From Burhinus oedicnemus (Eukaryota; Chordata; Aves; Charadriiformes; Burhinidae), in contig VFFE01008529.1 of assembly GCA_008921705.1 (NCBI GenBank), positions 120,360 through 184,359 of the forward strand: DNA of 64,000 nt. The letters are read 5' to 3'. The notes below the pieces were generated by a model. The model ran no database searches, had not been told where the DNA came from, and was given only the letters and a program-made list of their open reading frames with translations. Below, one piece after another: positions 1 through 14,500 of the stretch. Both the position numbers and the translations under genes were made by a program. How positions within the stretch are numbered: the stretch's first letter is position 1; every line of letters starts with the position of its first letter.

Positions 1-1590
1 GGCTATTTTATTAATTACATGGTTTTCCAAATATTTTAATTGCATTTTTATTGGTAAACAACAGAAGGTACTGCAAGCATAACTTACTTTATTAAAACCA
101 GGAACAAACCTTGTCACTTTTAATTTAGCTTAAAACCACAGATTATTGACGTTACACTCAAGGGAATGCTCATTAAAGTATTTCTTCACATGACCTACAT
201 ATATCAGTCTATAAACCCCTTCTTGAAACATAGGCCTTTCATTCTCCTCAGTTACTAATTATTCTCACTGAAGTACCAAAGCATTTCTTTATTCAGCTAC
301 TCCCACTATTGCCTATTGTTTGGAAATTAGTTTTTCATTAGCAAATTTCATAACATAAGCCCTCCTCCTCTTTTTGTAATTAAAAACCAGACGTGTTTAT
401 CTTTTCCAGCTCTGATGCTTTAGAATAACAATAATCAAAAAAAAGCCATGAAACTGTTAATTGTTGGCAAATTTACAGCATGGGCATATAAAAAATATCA
501 GACCGTGAATGTGGTGTCACCTCCATAAATCCCTCTGAATGCCAAGGACATTCCAGTAACGGCATTTTTAGTACCTCTTCAGAACTTTTAGTTCAGTGTA
601 GAAGGTGCTGAGGGCCTGGAAAAGTTACGCACTTTAGCTCAGAGGATTTTCCATTCAACAGCAGAGAATTCTCAAACCTCTTGAATGCCTTTGGACTCAT
701 TCTTATCTCTGCTGGGAAACTATGGCTTCCCACACATACAGACCTCTCAGCTGAAGTTCTTCATTGTTCTACTACAAAAAGTTATTTCTTAGTTGTATAG
801 ACTGTTCTTTTTTGGACTTTTCCTTGAATTTTCTACGAAGAATCTCTCCCATCTGTTTCATAGTAGCAGTCCTTATAACGGGAAATTACTGTGCTATAGC
901 TGCTTGAAGAGATGTTTTGTTTTAATTAAAAAATATGCCCCAAATTCCTCATTTAAAACCAGTCTTTAAGAATGAACAGGATTGATACTAAAACTCCTGC
1001 TACTAACTTACCGGCAAATCATGCTTTTCTGTCCTTGCTAATTTGCTGAAGATAATGCCAAATGCCAGGACAGCTTAAAAAACACATTGAGGAAAGAGGG
1101 TTTGGAAAGGACTTGTAACCCAAGCAAGGTATAGCTAACTTGAAGGGTAAATTGTTTGCTTAGACAAAATGGAAAATGTTAGCATTTTCTGTATCTATGC
1201 AAATTTATTAAGGCCAAGTCCAACCAATTTATTCGCTGTCCTGCCTAGTTTTCTATTTTGTCACTTTGGGCATTTACTATTTAGAAAAGTTAGAGAAGTG
1301 AGCCATTAGAAGCTGTTCTGCTTCCATTTTTACCTAATCACAGTTTCATTACATTTTTTTAAAAAGCAAAATACCTGTTGCACATGCAGAGGCACCAGAA
1401 GACCCTCTATTCTGTAATTTACAGTGAATTATGAACTTCTATGCTTTTAGCAACAATCCATTGGGGGGGGGGAAAAAAGCGCTCCTGATTATTTTAGCAG
1501 TGGAGAGTAACTGTAGATTTAACAGGTTATACTTTTTTGCCTAGCTAGTTGGCCTCAATGCCAGCATTGCAGACGATGTTGTATACCCAC
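1..1590 (-). other. LIMCH1: LIMCH1 intron, partial
   Basis: Intron downstream of the DUF4757-start exon; its donor GTGGGT occupies 1585-1590 on the minus strand. The next expected exon (continuing after ...RWQD with the basic DUF4757 stretch) is not visible, so it lies beyond base 1. The stretch is AT-rich and holds only short homopolymers such as the G run near 1465-1473. Confidence 0.7.
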
Positions 1591-1717
1591 ATCTTGCCAC
1601 CTGGTCTCGTCCTCTTTCAGCTGGTTGTGTATGTTCTGCAGCTTCTCATGGCGAGCTTTGCTATGAGGCTGAGTCACGGCTTCTTCTTCACACCTCATGT
1701 CAAACATGCTCATGCTC
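1591..1717 (-). CDS. LIMCH1: LIMCH1 exon, start of DUF4757/coiled-coil region
   Basis: 127-base exon with acceptor TAG at 1718-1720 and donor GTGGGT. It enters in phase 2 (one base completes the previous codon) and leaves in phase 0. It encodes [20 protein letters not shown], then a charged helical stretch with [18 protein letters not shown] and ends RWQD. This is the conserved opening of the DUF4757 region shared by LIMCH1 and LMO7, predicted to be coiled coil. The phase-2 entry lets it accept any of the eight phase-2 exons upstream, or the 20158-20407 exon directly (giving ...PFR-SMSMFD...). Confidence 0.93.
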
Positions 1718-2517
1718 CTAAACAAGGGGGAAGTAAGAGGTGGTGCAGCATTATTTAGAGGCTTATATTCCTTCAGCTTGTTAGAGACAAAGCCACATGA
1801 GGGTGCTACAGCAGAATCAGACACCTGCACCATTACGAAGATCCCAAAAGCAGCAGTCCCCTAGAAGGACCAGTTAGCATCCCTACGGCTCCCACATGGT
1901 ACTTAAGACATTATACTCCTCAACTTTCTCTTGTTTTTGTTAGTTGACTGCAACTTTGCCTCTTGCTAAGAAGCATTACTAACGTTACGCCTCCATCAAT
2001 AGCTCTTATTACAACCATTCTATTCAGGGCAGAGTTCAGAACATTTTACTTTCCGAAGATTTGTTTCCCAGTGAGTTTTCAAGACCCCTCCAATTAACAC
2101 CGTAGACAGAAGTTTCCATTTTAGTGTAAAACAAGAGAGTCTCGAGAAGTATATTCGGGGCAGCACGCTATTGCTACAAAACTGGGGAGAGCCTGCCCAG
2201 AGAAGTACAGGCAGCGCAAAGAGCATGGGACTTCCTCCCCTCCCCTCCCTGCCTCGAAGAAACTCAATGCTATCAGCACCGAGTTATTAATACAGCTAAC
2301 CTAACAAGGCAAAGCTGACGTTCAGGACAAAACAATTTCTTTCTACACATTCTATTTCTGTCCCCGACCTTTGGAAAGTTAAAGGAAAAAAAGGTCATGG
2401 TTTGATATTATACGTCCATTCATATTACATAAAGATCTTCACATGAAGATAATGTACTTACTACTCTCCCCCTACTACCTATTATTAGTAAAACATGAAC
2501 TCAGTTGTGCCATTAAA

Positions 2518-2562
<45 letters not shown>

Positions 2563-5500
2563 CGCCATGCAGTTCCACATGAAGTGATTTCACAGCAGTC
2601 TTCAAATGATCATCTGTAGCTTTAGGTGAGCCAACGAGCCAACTAGCAGGAGAAGCACCCAATGAAGATAAAATTGTAGGCAACTGCATCCGCAGTAATC
2701 AAAGCGAATAGACACGGAAAGCTGTGCATATATATATTTAGCCAACATTTGTATTCAGGCAAGCAAAGATGGGAATGAACCACTCTCAAGGGAAAACTGA
2801 AAGGTCTGGACAGTGGATGGAAAAGGACATGCACAGATCCCATCCTGTCAGTAGGTATTTGCTCAGAAATGAAGGCCAGAATACACATGCTATTGCCTTT
2901 AAGCATGAACAGCAAGGTTAGCATAATACCGTACTTCACCCCTTAAACAGAGAGCTGAAGGGTACACTAATTTGGGTTTCTCTGTGGGTAGTTTAAGGGC
3001 TGCATTGCTCAGGATTGGACTGGAACACTCCTAAATAACAGAACCTAAAGATATGGCAAGTTTTGTTGTTTTTAAAACTAAAGGCATATCACCTACTAAG
3101 GAACATTTAAATATCAGTCATATTTTGCAGACTGGTGAAGTAGGTTGGGAGATGCATAACTTGTAATAAAGTCACCCTTAAAGGGTTTATTCCAGTTTAA
3201 GAGCTTTTGAAACTCACACTAAGAAAAGCCTTTAGTGTTAAGTATTTGCCACTTTGTGCCTACTGGGTCAAACTGGCTGCGTAGCTCCTTTCTTGTACCC
3301 TTCCCTCATGTCAGCGAATTTTTCATTCACATCATACAGTAGAAGAAAACAGAAGACCTGAAATGGTGGTAACTGGTTCTAGCAGAGTGCATGAGTACTT
3401 GCCCTCTGCCATTTGGGATAGGAAAATAAAAATACTTTCTACCGAGAGTCCTCTGATGCCCTAATGAAAGGCTAATATTTATTCTCTGCGCTCACTTGGG
3501 TCTCCCAGGGTACCCAGAGACAGCAAAACCAAAGATTTTATGGCTATAACAATGCAATAAACAAGGTACTCTGGAAAAGGCTTCAGCCTAGGCCAGGAAT
3601 CAAACTATAGACTACAACCCCATGTGCACCTCCTACTCCAGTTGTCTCCTCCTGCTGCTGGGCCTTCATTGACATGGAGAAGCAACCAGGTAGGTTCAAA
3701 CAGCAACATGTTATTGCACAAATGTATCTTCCCAAGACAGCAATCTGAAGAAGTCACATCTCAAGGCACTGTGCTCTGCTCTGATCAACACGTACCAACC
3801 ATTAAGGAGAAGCCCCTACTTTCCTGGATACATGGACAAGGCCAACTGAAAGGTCTCCATTGATTTCTCTGCCTGAGAAGTTCATCCTTAGAAAAGCACC
3901 AAAGGGGCCAAAACTCTGAGCTTCTGTCAAAAGACGCTTTAATTTTGTCCTATTTCTTTCTTATATAAATGGCTCCAGCCCACCACAAACACCTGCTTGA
4001 ACTGAACTAGATTTCCTCCTTCCTTCAACCATGCGCTGGGCCAGCAGGCACACAGCATGCAAACAGACGGGGCAGATGTAACTGTACCAAATTCATGTTC
4101 ATGAATTTTCTGCCACTAGCAAAGCTCCGGGGATTGTATCCAAACTCTGTCTGGAAGCAAGAGGCCTTTCTGCTGACCAGCGTACCAGCCCTGCTGTTCT
4201 AACAAAGATCTGGGAAAAAACACTGTGCAGACCAACAGTGTATTTTGGAGGGCTAGATCTTTGGGATGATGTGATTTTTAAGTTATGCTACTTTATTCTC
4301 ACAAATTACAGTTGTTCTTGTCAGTGATGTCATGCAGCAATTTTTTTTTTTTTTTTAAACAGGCCTGAACAAGTGTTGGATAAAAAAAGTCCTCAAGGAC
4401 TTGAGTGTTCAGACTATTTAATTTGAAAGTGAGAAATAAGGTAAAAAACTTCTTTTTATGAGAATATGTTAAAAATCCTTATGCAAGGCATTTATTATGT
4501 GGCTGCGTTACCATTTTACAGGCATACCAAGACTTAGGAAACCCCAACAAAAAATAAAAAGTGAGGGGCTGGCTGGCTAAAGAACCAGACTCCAGTTAAC
4601 AAATACTCAAAAATCTCAGCCCACTATTACTTGCTTGTCAGGTTTAAAATGTAAAGCATAAGCCTAAACTCACACCGGACTGTCATGCTACCACCAGAAT
4701 TCAGCCCCATCTCTCTGGGAGACAGAAATGGGGCTGATCAGCAGCAACACACTAAGCATTGCCTCTTCTGGTCCTTGAGACAGACCAGGGCAGATGACAG
4801 TATCTAGCTCTCCCCGAGCAGCAAAGGGAACTTTATCAGTCTGATAAAGGAGTTTCTAGTTTTGCTGCTGGAATAAAAAGCACCTAGTCTAAGACTGAAT
4901 TCAAGTTACAGAGTTTTCAAAGGCGATCTGACAAACATTTTGGAAGCATTTTAAATGTCAGTTCAATTTATTTTTCCTACTTGAGGGCCAAATTTTATTA
5001 GATTCTTCATCAGTACTTCATCTTCAGAAGGGAAAATACAATCTTACGTTTGTAAGAACTTAAAAGGCAGTTTGGAAAACAGTTGCTCTGTAAACTGTGG
5101 CACATCTGGAAAAGATGACAATGAGGCTTGAACTTTTACTGGTTTGCCTTTTAAAACAAAATCAGAATCAATGTGGAATAAACAATATGATTTATTCATC
5201 TTTGCTACTCTCACATTTATACAACCAAAGGCATCGCAATGCCTCTTTGAAGGCATCTCCATGTACCTTCTCTCATGTTTGCATTTAACACAGACAGGCA
5301 AAAATGTGGGGAAACAAATGAACAAATCAGTCAGATAGGCAGGCTTTCTGAAATGGCAGGAAAGTCCCCATTGTTAAGTATAACACTTTTGTGTTGTTAT
5401 GCTCTTTTTATCTCATCTCTTCATTTGATTGAACAGATTTCTGCTGCTTGCAAATGACCACATTTACTCTGTGGTGAGAGGACACAAGCTTCGCTCAGCA

Positions 5501-8500
5501 TAAAGGTATTACAGATCTTGTAAAGAATATTCAGTCCATGACTCTAACCTTTATCACTAGAGGAAAGGGTGAAAAATTACATATGAGTCCCTGAATATAC
5601 TTGTTATAAAAAAACCCCTCCATGCTGTTTCTATTTTGTGATTTAATCTGGGAGACAGAGAAGGTCACGAGCATTTCTGTGAATAGAAGGAGGATATTAA
5701 GGACATTATTGTGCAGGTAGTTCCCATCTATTTCTTTGCTTCTAAATGCCTGCACTTTTTAAGAATAGCTAATACTTTCACAGAGCTTTCTAAATGACAT
5801 TGCATACTATTCCGAACTGCAGTTTACATGCATACACACACAATTAAAATACATTGCAGTGCAATAAGGGTCACAGTCCTATTCCTTCTGTCAAAAGTAA
5901 AGCATCAAGGTGAAGAGCTTAAAAAAAATGAAGTTCAGTACATTATTAAATTAAATCCAACCTAGAAGGGATTAAAGAGAAAGTTTTTAAAATACAATAA
6001 AGGAACAGCTGAAGATGTAATTATTCTGAAGATCACAATGGATTTTATTTTACTTTGGAATTATTTTTTTCTTCCTGTATAGGTCATACTTCATTTTTTT
6101 TCCTCAACACCCAGCCCAGATTCAACCCAGCTCTCTTTACCTGTAGCTGATTAGAGGCAATGGAGATTCAGAAGAAAAACAAAAGAAAAGAAAAGAAAAA
6201 AAAGAGGAAACAATACTTTAAGCAACAGCTGGACTTTAGTGTTATGCTCAGTTTTTATGGGCTTTTATATAAAAATTATTTTAGCTGCAATGTAAGCCAT
6301 ATTGCATTCCATTTTTCAGTGCTTTTCTGAAAAATTTATTGCTGGAACACTGCAAAATAATAATGAGGCATCAACTGCATTTTAAATTAGTAGAAAGACG
6401 GGAAAGCATGCAGTGTAAATTGTTTAAAATAGAATCTTGTGAACACAAGACAACTTACTCTGCGTCATCAGACACAGCAGTTCTGGGGCCGAATCTACAA
6501 GACCAAATATAAAATTAGAGCGTTGATAAATACATTAAGTAGTAATTGCAACTGGACCCATACAATCTGGGTAACTGTCACTTGAACATCCAACGTGTAC
6601 TACTAAAGCTGACCAAAAAAGAATTGTACTGTTCTGCAATTATGTATTCAGCAATCAAGACTTACCTAATCATCTGGAGGCCAAACTATGTAAGAACACC
6701 ACTCATCCCTCCCTGACCCCATATTAATGCCCCCATTATGAAAATCTGCTGAAGTATACCTAAAATGGGTGTAGAAAATAGTTACTGAAAATAGACAATA
6801 CATTAACGTTTACATTAAGTGCCACACATGCGATGAATGGAAACAAAACTTCACAGTTATGTTCCACAGCAGTGCTCAGAATCACCATTACTGACGCATG
6901 GAAGAGATAAATATTAAAGACAAAGTGAGCCACAGGATTTCCCCCATCCCCCTTCTTTTTGGGGGGGGGGGGGGGAGGGTTGAGGGACGTATATCTGAAA
7001 AAAGGTACCGGTAATACACAAGTCAGTGTCATTCACTAAAGTGCCAGTCTTGTTTACAGCCATGCAAACCACGTATTTGTATCTGGGATTTATCATAAAA
7101 AAACAAGTACAAAAGTCGACACTGCAACATTTTCTAATCCTGGAGAAGCAAGATACACATCTCTAAAAAAGCAGAGTCCAGTTGAACCTCTGCTATTCAT
7201 AAACCTTTTTTGCAATTCAACATATGTAGTGTAATCAAATATTTCCTTTCAGTTAGCTTTCATTTCAGTATTTCAAAAGAGGATGCACTACACAACTATT
7301 GTTTGTTTCTAAAAAGTGCATTAGTGACACACAATATTTTAGTCTGGACTGAAAACACACCAGGCAATGCACAATCTGAATTCTGAAGTGTGCACACAGG
7401 GGCGTGAAAGCTGCGTGATTCACACCACAGAGAGCTCACGTTTGCAGACGCTCATCCTTGGATGACAATGTCTCCCTTTTGTTTTCCTCAGGAACCTCCT
7501 GAAGCTTAGATGTTTGACCAAGGTGGACCTCATTAAGGCTACCTTCATCCACTTGGGCAGTACAAATAGTCTCATCTTGTCCTGCAGGAGGGAGATTGCA
7601 TTTTTCCTGCCCTTGCTGCTGTTCTTGTGGCGGTTGTATTACAGGTTTTCCAGAGCTATTAATGCAGACTTGCGGACATTTTTCAGGCCTGAGTGAGCCA
7701 AAGGCAGCAGTGCAAAGAGATGTATTAAGCAAAATTTGAAAAATCACATCTACATAATGAAAAGCATAACTAAGTTAACAAAAAAACCCTCCACAACCCC
7801 AAATAGCTGATAGGTGACAAGTTAAGTGAGGCAGGTGCATGAAACAATTTTAACAGAGAGTCAAATGCTTGTACTTCCATTCCTCTAAGTCAGAAACACA
7901 AACCATCCCAGATATCACCATAGATTAGAGTATTAAGCACATATTTTAACTAAGCTATACAACTTAAGGTCTTCTCAGCACCAAACCACTGTTCAATTCT
8001 ATGGTAGATGACAGTTTTTCTTGTCCCGGCTGAGCTGTACACTAGTTTTTCATCTGTGTATGCACAGGCACATGCATATGCTTCTTCCCACGTACTTCGA
8101 AGAGGTTGATGAATAAAAACCTTTCCACTTCTGCTTGCATGTGGCTCAACCAGCCAACGATAACTCTGTTCAAAGGCTTCCCCACACAGCATCACGCATC
8201 TGAAGGAAGGTGCTTAGAAAGACACCAAGTATTATCAGGAGGGATCTCGAGATCTCCAGCTTTCCTGTTTGGAAGTCACTAGCACCAGCTAAGCCATAGA
8301 CAAGCACCTAACCTACCATTATCCAGCACCTCTATTTCTAGCTGGAAATATTTGTAATGATTTGAGCTCATATTTAACCAGAAGCCTCTGCAAATGTAAC
8401 ACAATCTTGCTATGCATATCCATTTCCTCATGCTGTTAGTTTTGCAACTGGTAGAGCTCTGCTCCGAGTCTTTACAGGGCTCTACCAAAAGGGCCAGAAA

Positions 8501-11500
8501 CCCTGCATTGCCACCTTCTGAACAGAAAGAGTCGGCACAGAATCAAGGACAAGTACGGAAGAAACCGCTGCTGGGCCAACGGCAACTCTTCCAGATCAAG
8601 AGATCTTGACAAACAGCCCACAGGGCCAGTTGCAAGGGAAAGACAGAAGCACAACTTTCTTACCTCGTAGTTTTCTTCTCAAGTTCTCTAGCTGTGCCCT
8701 GCTTATTCTGCTGCTTTGAAAATGGCATGGGAAGGAACTGCTTAACACTGGGCCCAGGCTGTTTTAGGAAAGCTCCAGTTCTTCTGGCCAACATGTCATC
8801 TCTTTGTGGGTCTGGAAATTTCACTTTGTTTTCTGTTGCACCGCTCTGCTCCTGAGGGATTTCAAGCTGTTCTTGGCTCTCTTCTCGTGTGACAGTACTG
8901 CTCAGAGAGACAAGTGACACTGTTCCATGATAATGCTCACTTGTGCAGCCCAAAGGCAAGCGGCTGCTCAGGCAACATGGGGTATTGTTACTCAAAACAC
9001 AGTTGCAGATGGACAACTAGGCATCTTTAGCTACAGTGCAGGGATTGAGAGCAAGAGGAAACTATCTTGAACACCACACTTATGTAGGTGATAAGTTAGA
9101 AGTTGGGGATTGCATTAAAAAAAAAAAAAAAAAAAGTGAGTAATTATTCACTTGGAAGCTGGCATAAAAATCTGGACAAAGCACCATGGATTGCAAAGGA
9201 AATCCCCCCAAAAGATGAAAGACTGTTTTCATGCTGAACAGCAATTAACAACTGAAGTACTTAAATATTATGAAAGAAAACAGACTGTTTTATGCTCATA
9301 GGATACATTCTTGTAAGTAATTTCATAAAACAGAACACATGCCATGATGAATGAGTAAAACACATCTTTGAAGGCCGTGTGAAGAACGGAACGAGACTGC
9401 TGACTGATCCAAGCTAACACCACACACAAACCAGGCATGAAGCTCAGAGGGATCTGCTTCTGTTCTCTGACCTTTCTGCTTCCTGCAGAGTCTTCAAATC
9501 CTTCTCACGAGCTACTGCCTCCCCTTGCTGCTGCTGCAGCAGGTGAGGAGCTACTGACAGAGGACAATGTATGGGAACGGGGCTAGCAGTACGCCTCTGA
9601 AAAGTTCCCATCTTTCTAACCAACATACCATCTCTCTCAACATCTGGTAAACGCTGGTCACATTCTTCCTTGGTGCTTTCTTGCCATTTGTTCAAACCAC
9701 ACAGGGTTTGTTTCTGGGAGACGATGCCAGGTGATGGCATTCTCCTGCAACAGTCATCTGTACCTGACTTGGCTACCTCACTAGCGATGAGATTGAGAAG
9801 GCAAAACATTCTCAGGTCAAAAGAAAGGTAAGAAGAGGAGTCCTCCAACTCAGTTTGCAAATGTTTTATAAACACACAAACTTAATTGAATTAATTGCTT
9901 GCTAAAAGCATTCATTAAAAATTCTTGTTACAGCCACGGACTAAGCAATTAAAGACAAGCCAAAGAAATGTAAACTCTCTTAATATGTTAACTTCCCAGA
10001 GCTGTAATTCTCCTCCAGATAAATGCCAGAAACACAGAGCACCAAATACACCCTGGTTTCGGCGCTACATCTTCAAAAAGAAAGTAAATCCATTAGGTTT
10101 GAAGAAAGCATTTTTTGAACATCAGTAAGGCCAGCAAGCTGAATGACAAATTCCTAACGTGCTGAAAGCAGGCAGAGCAAAGCCACTGGAATTCAAGAAG
10201 TAGAAAAAGCTTGAATGACAGCTCAGACTCTGAGATACCAGTGATCTCACCACTCATCAGAAATTTTGAGGCAAGCTCTCAGAAGACCTTTGCACAGCAT
10301 TGTTTTGCGTAACCCTAAACATGTTAAGATACTGTGAAGGCGTCAGATGACTTCTGAACAAGGCCGTGCACGTAAACAGCTCTTAGGTCTACGCTGCAGT
10401 CCACCCCCATGCAGATCAGCATCTGGCAAGAACAGGTCTCATTTCCAGCTCAGCAGCGCTTCCTAAGCCACACCAAATACCTGGACTCATTCTGTGGCTT
10501 AGACACTTCATCGCTGTGTTCAGCAAACCCCAGACTGCCAACAGTGGTCGAAGGAGAGCCTTCAACAGCAGACTGACTCTTCACACCGTCTTTCTTGCTT
10601 TCCTCTTCTGTTCCACTCTTGGATGAAGCTCTGCCAACAACGAGCTTGTCCCATTTCTGTTGATCAATCTCAGTTACTGGCCCAAAATGCACAAACTTCT
10701 GCTTGGGGCTACCAGCCTTTTTGTTTGCTCTGGCTTTGCGGACAGCAAAATCATCCTGGGCTTCTGCTTTCACCGTGATTTCAGCTGGTGGCAGAGTGTC
10801 ACTGGGACATTTGACATCTTCTTCACTAGTCAGAATGAGGAATAAAAGAATCCCCCCAACATGAGACCCCAGAACAAAGCAAATTAAATGCTCCTAAAGT
10901 TTTGAAGGGTTTTTATTTTAAAAATCCAAGGACACAGGTACAAACAGCTGTGGCACACTGAGGCCCAAACGACAGACAAAATCCAAAGATACTGCAGACC
11001 TGTTGGGGAAACTCTGGGAGCACATCCATTGAAGCTCTTCCTTAGGAGAAGAAATGTAGCATAATGCCCATTCCAGACTCAGTTCTTCACCCTAACAAAG
11101 CCATAGTTCCCTTATCTGCTCACGTAGACCTGGGCCATGCGTTACACAGGACTGCACAAGCACCAGCGCACCCATGGAGGGGCTCCAGTGGCATGAGAGC
11201 ACTAGCAAGGGCAATTGTCTTATCCTAAAGCAAGGGGACTGAATCTTGATTTTAATAAATTACCTCAAAGTAATGAGGAGACTCCTAGTATCTTTGGGAT
11301 GAGAGAATGACTGAGTTTTGATGGTTTGTATTAGAGCTGAAATTACATACACTAACCACATAGTTAGAAAAATGCCTGAACAGATGGCCAGCTTTAATTG
11401 GAAAATGGCATGCACCTAAATAGGAAGCCTAGGAGTTGTTACCCTTTCCTACTTGGGTCACAAATCACCTGCATATGTTATAGCGCATCTCCATAGGGAA

Positions 11501-14500
11501 ATAGCTTAGAATAACTGCTTTATACCGGCTCCCTTTGCGGAGGTTTAGTTTACAGTAAGAGCATGTCTACACCACACAAGGAGGCTCCTGCAACACCCGC
11601 TGCACTGACAAACAGCACTGCTGTATTTACTCAGCGCTGGAGCACAACGCCATGCAGATATACTAGCTCAGGTCTCAAAAGCAGTAGAGCCACGTTCATG
11701 CAAAGAGATGCTGATCCTCACTTAACATCCCGAGGTATAACGCCTCAAGCCCTGAAGACAGCTCGGTTAGCAGCAGCACAGCGCTACTGAGTTAGCGGTG
11801 CCACATGGACCTTTGCGTCCTTCAGCTTAGAGCAGCTTCAAAGCAGACTGATCCACGAGACAAGAGTCCTTTCTGATACGACATGGAGTGTCCACCGGGG
11901 GAGCGACTGTGAAACTACCATAGTGCTTTAAATGATGGACACACTTTCATTTCGTGATAGATAGCACTCCTGTACAGATTTTGGACTCCTCCTGAAAATT
12001 TAAATAGGTAAGGAGTGGTTGTCATCAAAGCATTCTTCAAGTTTAAAACCACAAGCACACACAGTGGATTGTGACATACTAGACATGCTTCCTAGGGTGG
12101 CAATCCTGTCCACAGGCAGAAACCATACCTGGGCTCCCCTGACAGTTTCAATCTTTTCCAGGTCTCCAGATCTGCTTTTGTTATAGAGGCATTCTCTTGT
12201 AGCTGAGGAAGGGTACTTTGAGACTTCCGCTTAGCCAAATCATCTCTCTCAGTATCAGGCCCTTTCAGCTGCTGTTCCTCCTCTGACTCAGTCTTCTCAG
12301 CTTGCAGAAGTGGGCTCTCCTTGCTTGTCACTATTTGCCTTGCTGATGTCATGTGCACCCGTCTTCTTCTAATTTATTCCAGTTCACCAAGAAAAGATAT
12401 TTCAAGGGAGCAATGATAAATCAGCGTCAATAGAAGAGGTTCAGAGCACAGGAAGATAAAACTGAATTTATAAGATTAGTTTTACATTAATTTTAGGAAG
12501 TAAACACAGAATTAATCATTTGAAGTTGAAACCTCTCATCTACGCTACCCTGCTGATGCACTATTGAGACTTCATCGCATGACTTCTATTCCTAGCTCAA
12601 GCAAGAAAAAATTAAGTTATTGCTATATTAAGCATTTCTGCTATAAGCTTTCTCTTAAATAGTTAAAAATATCTTATTTTCATATTATTAGCAAAGTGAA
12701 TTGAAGTTTTGCTTGCAAGCATACTACAGAAATTCTTTGATCTTAGAGTCATGTCAATAGCATTAGAATATTAAAATTTGGTTATGTGCTCTTCAGATGT
12801 CCTGCCAAACTAGTCATTAGAAAATGTTAATATAATCAAATTACCAGCAGCTGAAAGGCACATTTTGCATTATTGAAAAGAGCTACTAGATATTAAGAGA
12901 AGTTTTTTGAATGTATCAGTTATTACAGTCAAGGTCCACTTGTGTATATAGTGTTTTTATCTAGGATCACTTCTCTTGGCACAAATAAAACAAATATACT
13001 TGTTTCCTTGAAGACAACCTGTGCCTAGCAGATACTTGCGTTCAGCAAGTTCTTAAAGGTCTGTATCACTTAACTGAAGGACGAAGAGATTTTCTAGGCT
13101 GAAACCTTGTAACTCATGCTTCATTTCCAAAACCAATGCTGTATAAGAAACATTAGGACTATGCACAACACAATTCGGTGCAGTATAGCAGGCACACATA
13201 TTCAGTGCCTGAACTAAAGAATTATCTGAGTCCATGTTTTATGCAGGGTATTAAAAGGGCATTAGATGAAACAAATGCATCCAAAAATATGCGCTGAAAA
13301 TGCTCAGCAAAAGAGCCAAGATGCAAAAAATATCTTCTCAGTTTATTCTCCACTACTCATGCTCATGAGCTGTCTCATGAACTTAGATAATGGAAGTGTC
13401 TTGTCTTCATGTTACTTACATTCACAGCCAATTTAACCTCCTGGTCCTGATACTCTAACAAAAAATAACAGTTGGTAATCTACATCTCTTTTTTTTGGTG
13501 TTGTTCACTTTAAGATAAAGTATTTGCATTTACTTTACCCTGTAAGTTTTCTGTAGCCAAGACAGCTTTACTCCTACACAGCCATGTGAAGTTAAGCATT
13601 ATAATAGAAATAAAAAGACCACGAATGCACACCTTGCATGTTCCTGCTTTTCCATCTGCATTGGCTTTTTAACGTCTTCCAGTTTACCTTTATCTTTACT
13701 TGTATAGGGTCCAATTAAAAAGGAGTTAAATGGAACTGTGTGTTTGGGTTGATTCATTCTGGCTCTCCGAGTGGCAAAGTCATCCTTTTCTAAATCAGGA
13801 ACTCTGCTGGCTGCTTCATCTTCTGAACCAGAATCTTTCCCTTGGTAATGTGTCATGAAGGGGTTGTCCTTGCGAAGGATGATGTCTGGGGTGCTTCCGC
13901 TGTCTTCACATGTTGGCTTTTTACTGACACAGAGCAAAATTAAATAAAGCTCTTGATGCACCAGGGGAGGAGGGGGCAGTGGCAGCACTCATCTCCAGGT
14001 CATAGAACAAGCACAGTTAATCAAATATGCTCCAGGCTGCTGTTAGATTGGGCAAGGCCTTGTTATAAATAAAACTTATCCTATACGAGTAACAAATCCA
14101 CAAGGACTTCACACAGAAAATCAGCATGTTGGATCTTTACTGATTTTAGCTATAGCCAGAAGAACCAGTAAGAACTAGTTTAACATACTACATGCAGCGA
14201 ATGTAGTACTGTAAATGGCAGTATTAAACTTCTTGAACACTTCAAACAAAGAAAGAGATTTGATGCAAATACCTGATCCCTGGCCAACATTGCTGAATCC
14301 TGAAATACCAGATATTTGGCACTTTTTCTTCTTAATGGCTCTACTTTTTTTTAAGACCTGAGTAATCACTGAGGGTGTTTGCCCTAATATCCTTAACTGC
14401 TTTTCTTCTCACCCACATCCACGCTTGATTCTTTCCCTAACTAACCTTCCCTTTCCCCTAGAATAAGCCCTCTGTGCCAACGCTGACGTGCAGTAGCTAC

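Larger units (their letters stand above)
1718..6458 (-). other. LIMCH1: LIMCH1 intron
   Basis: About 4.7 kb intron. It holds an A41 tract at 2521-2561, a T16 tract at 4341-4356, a purine-rich AAAAG stretch near 6176-6210, and one weak candidate cassette exon at 5048-5269. Nothing else coding was recognised. Confidence 0.7.
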
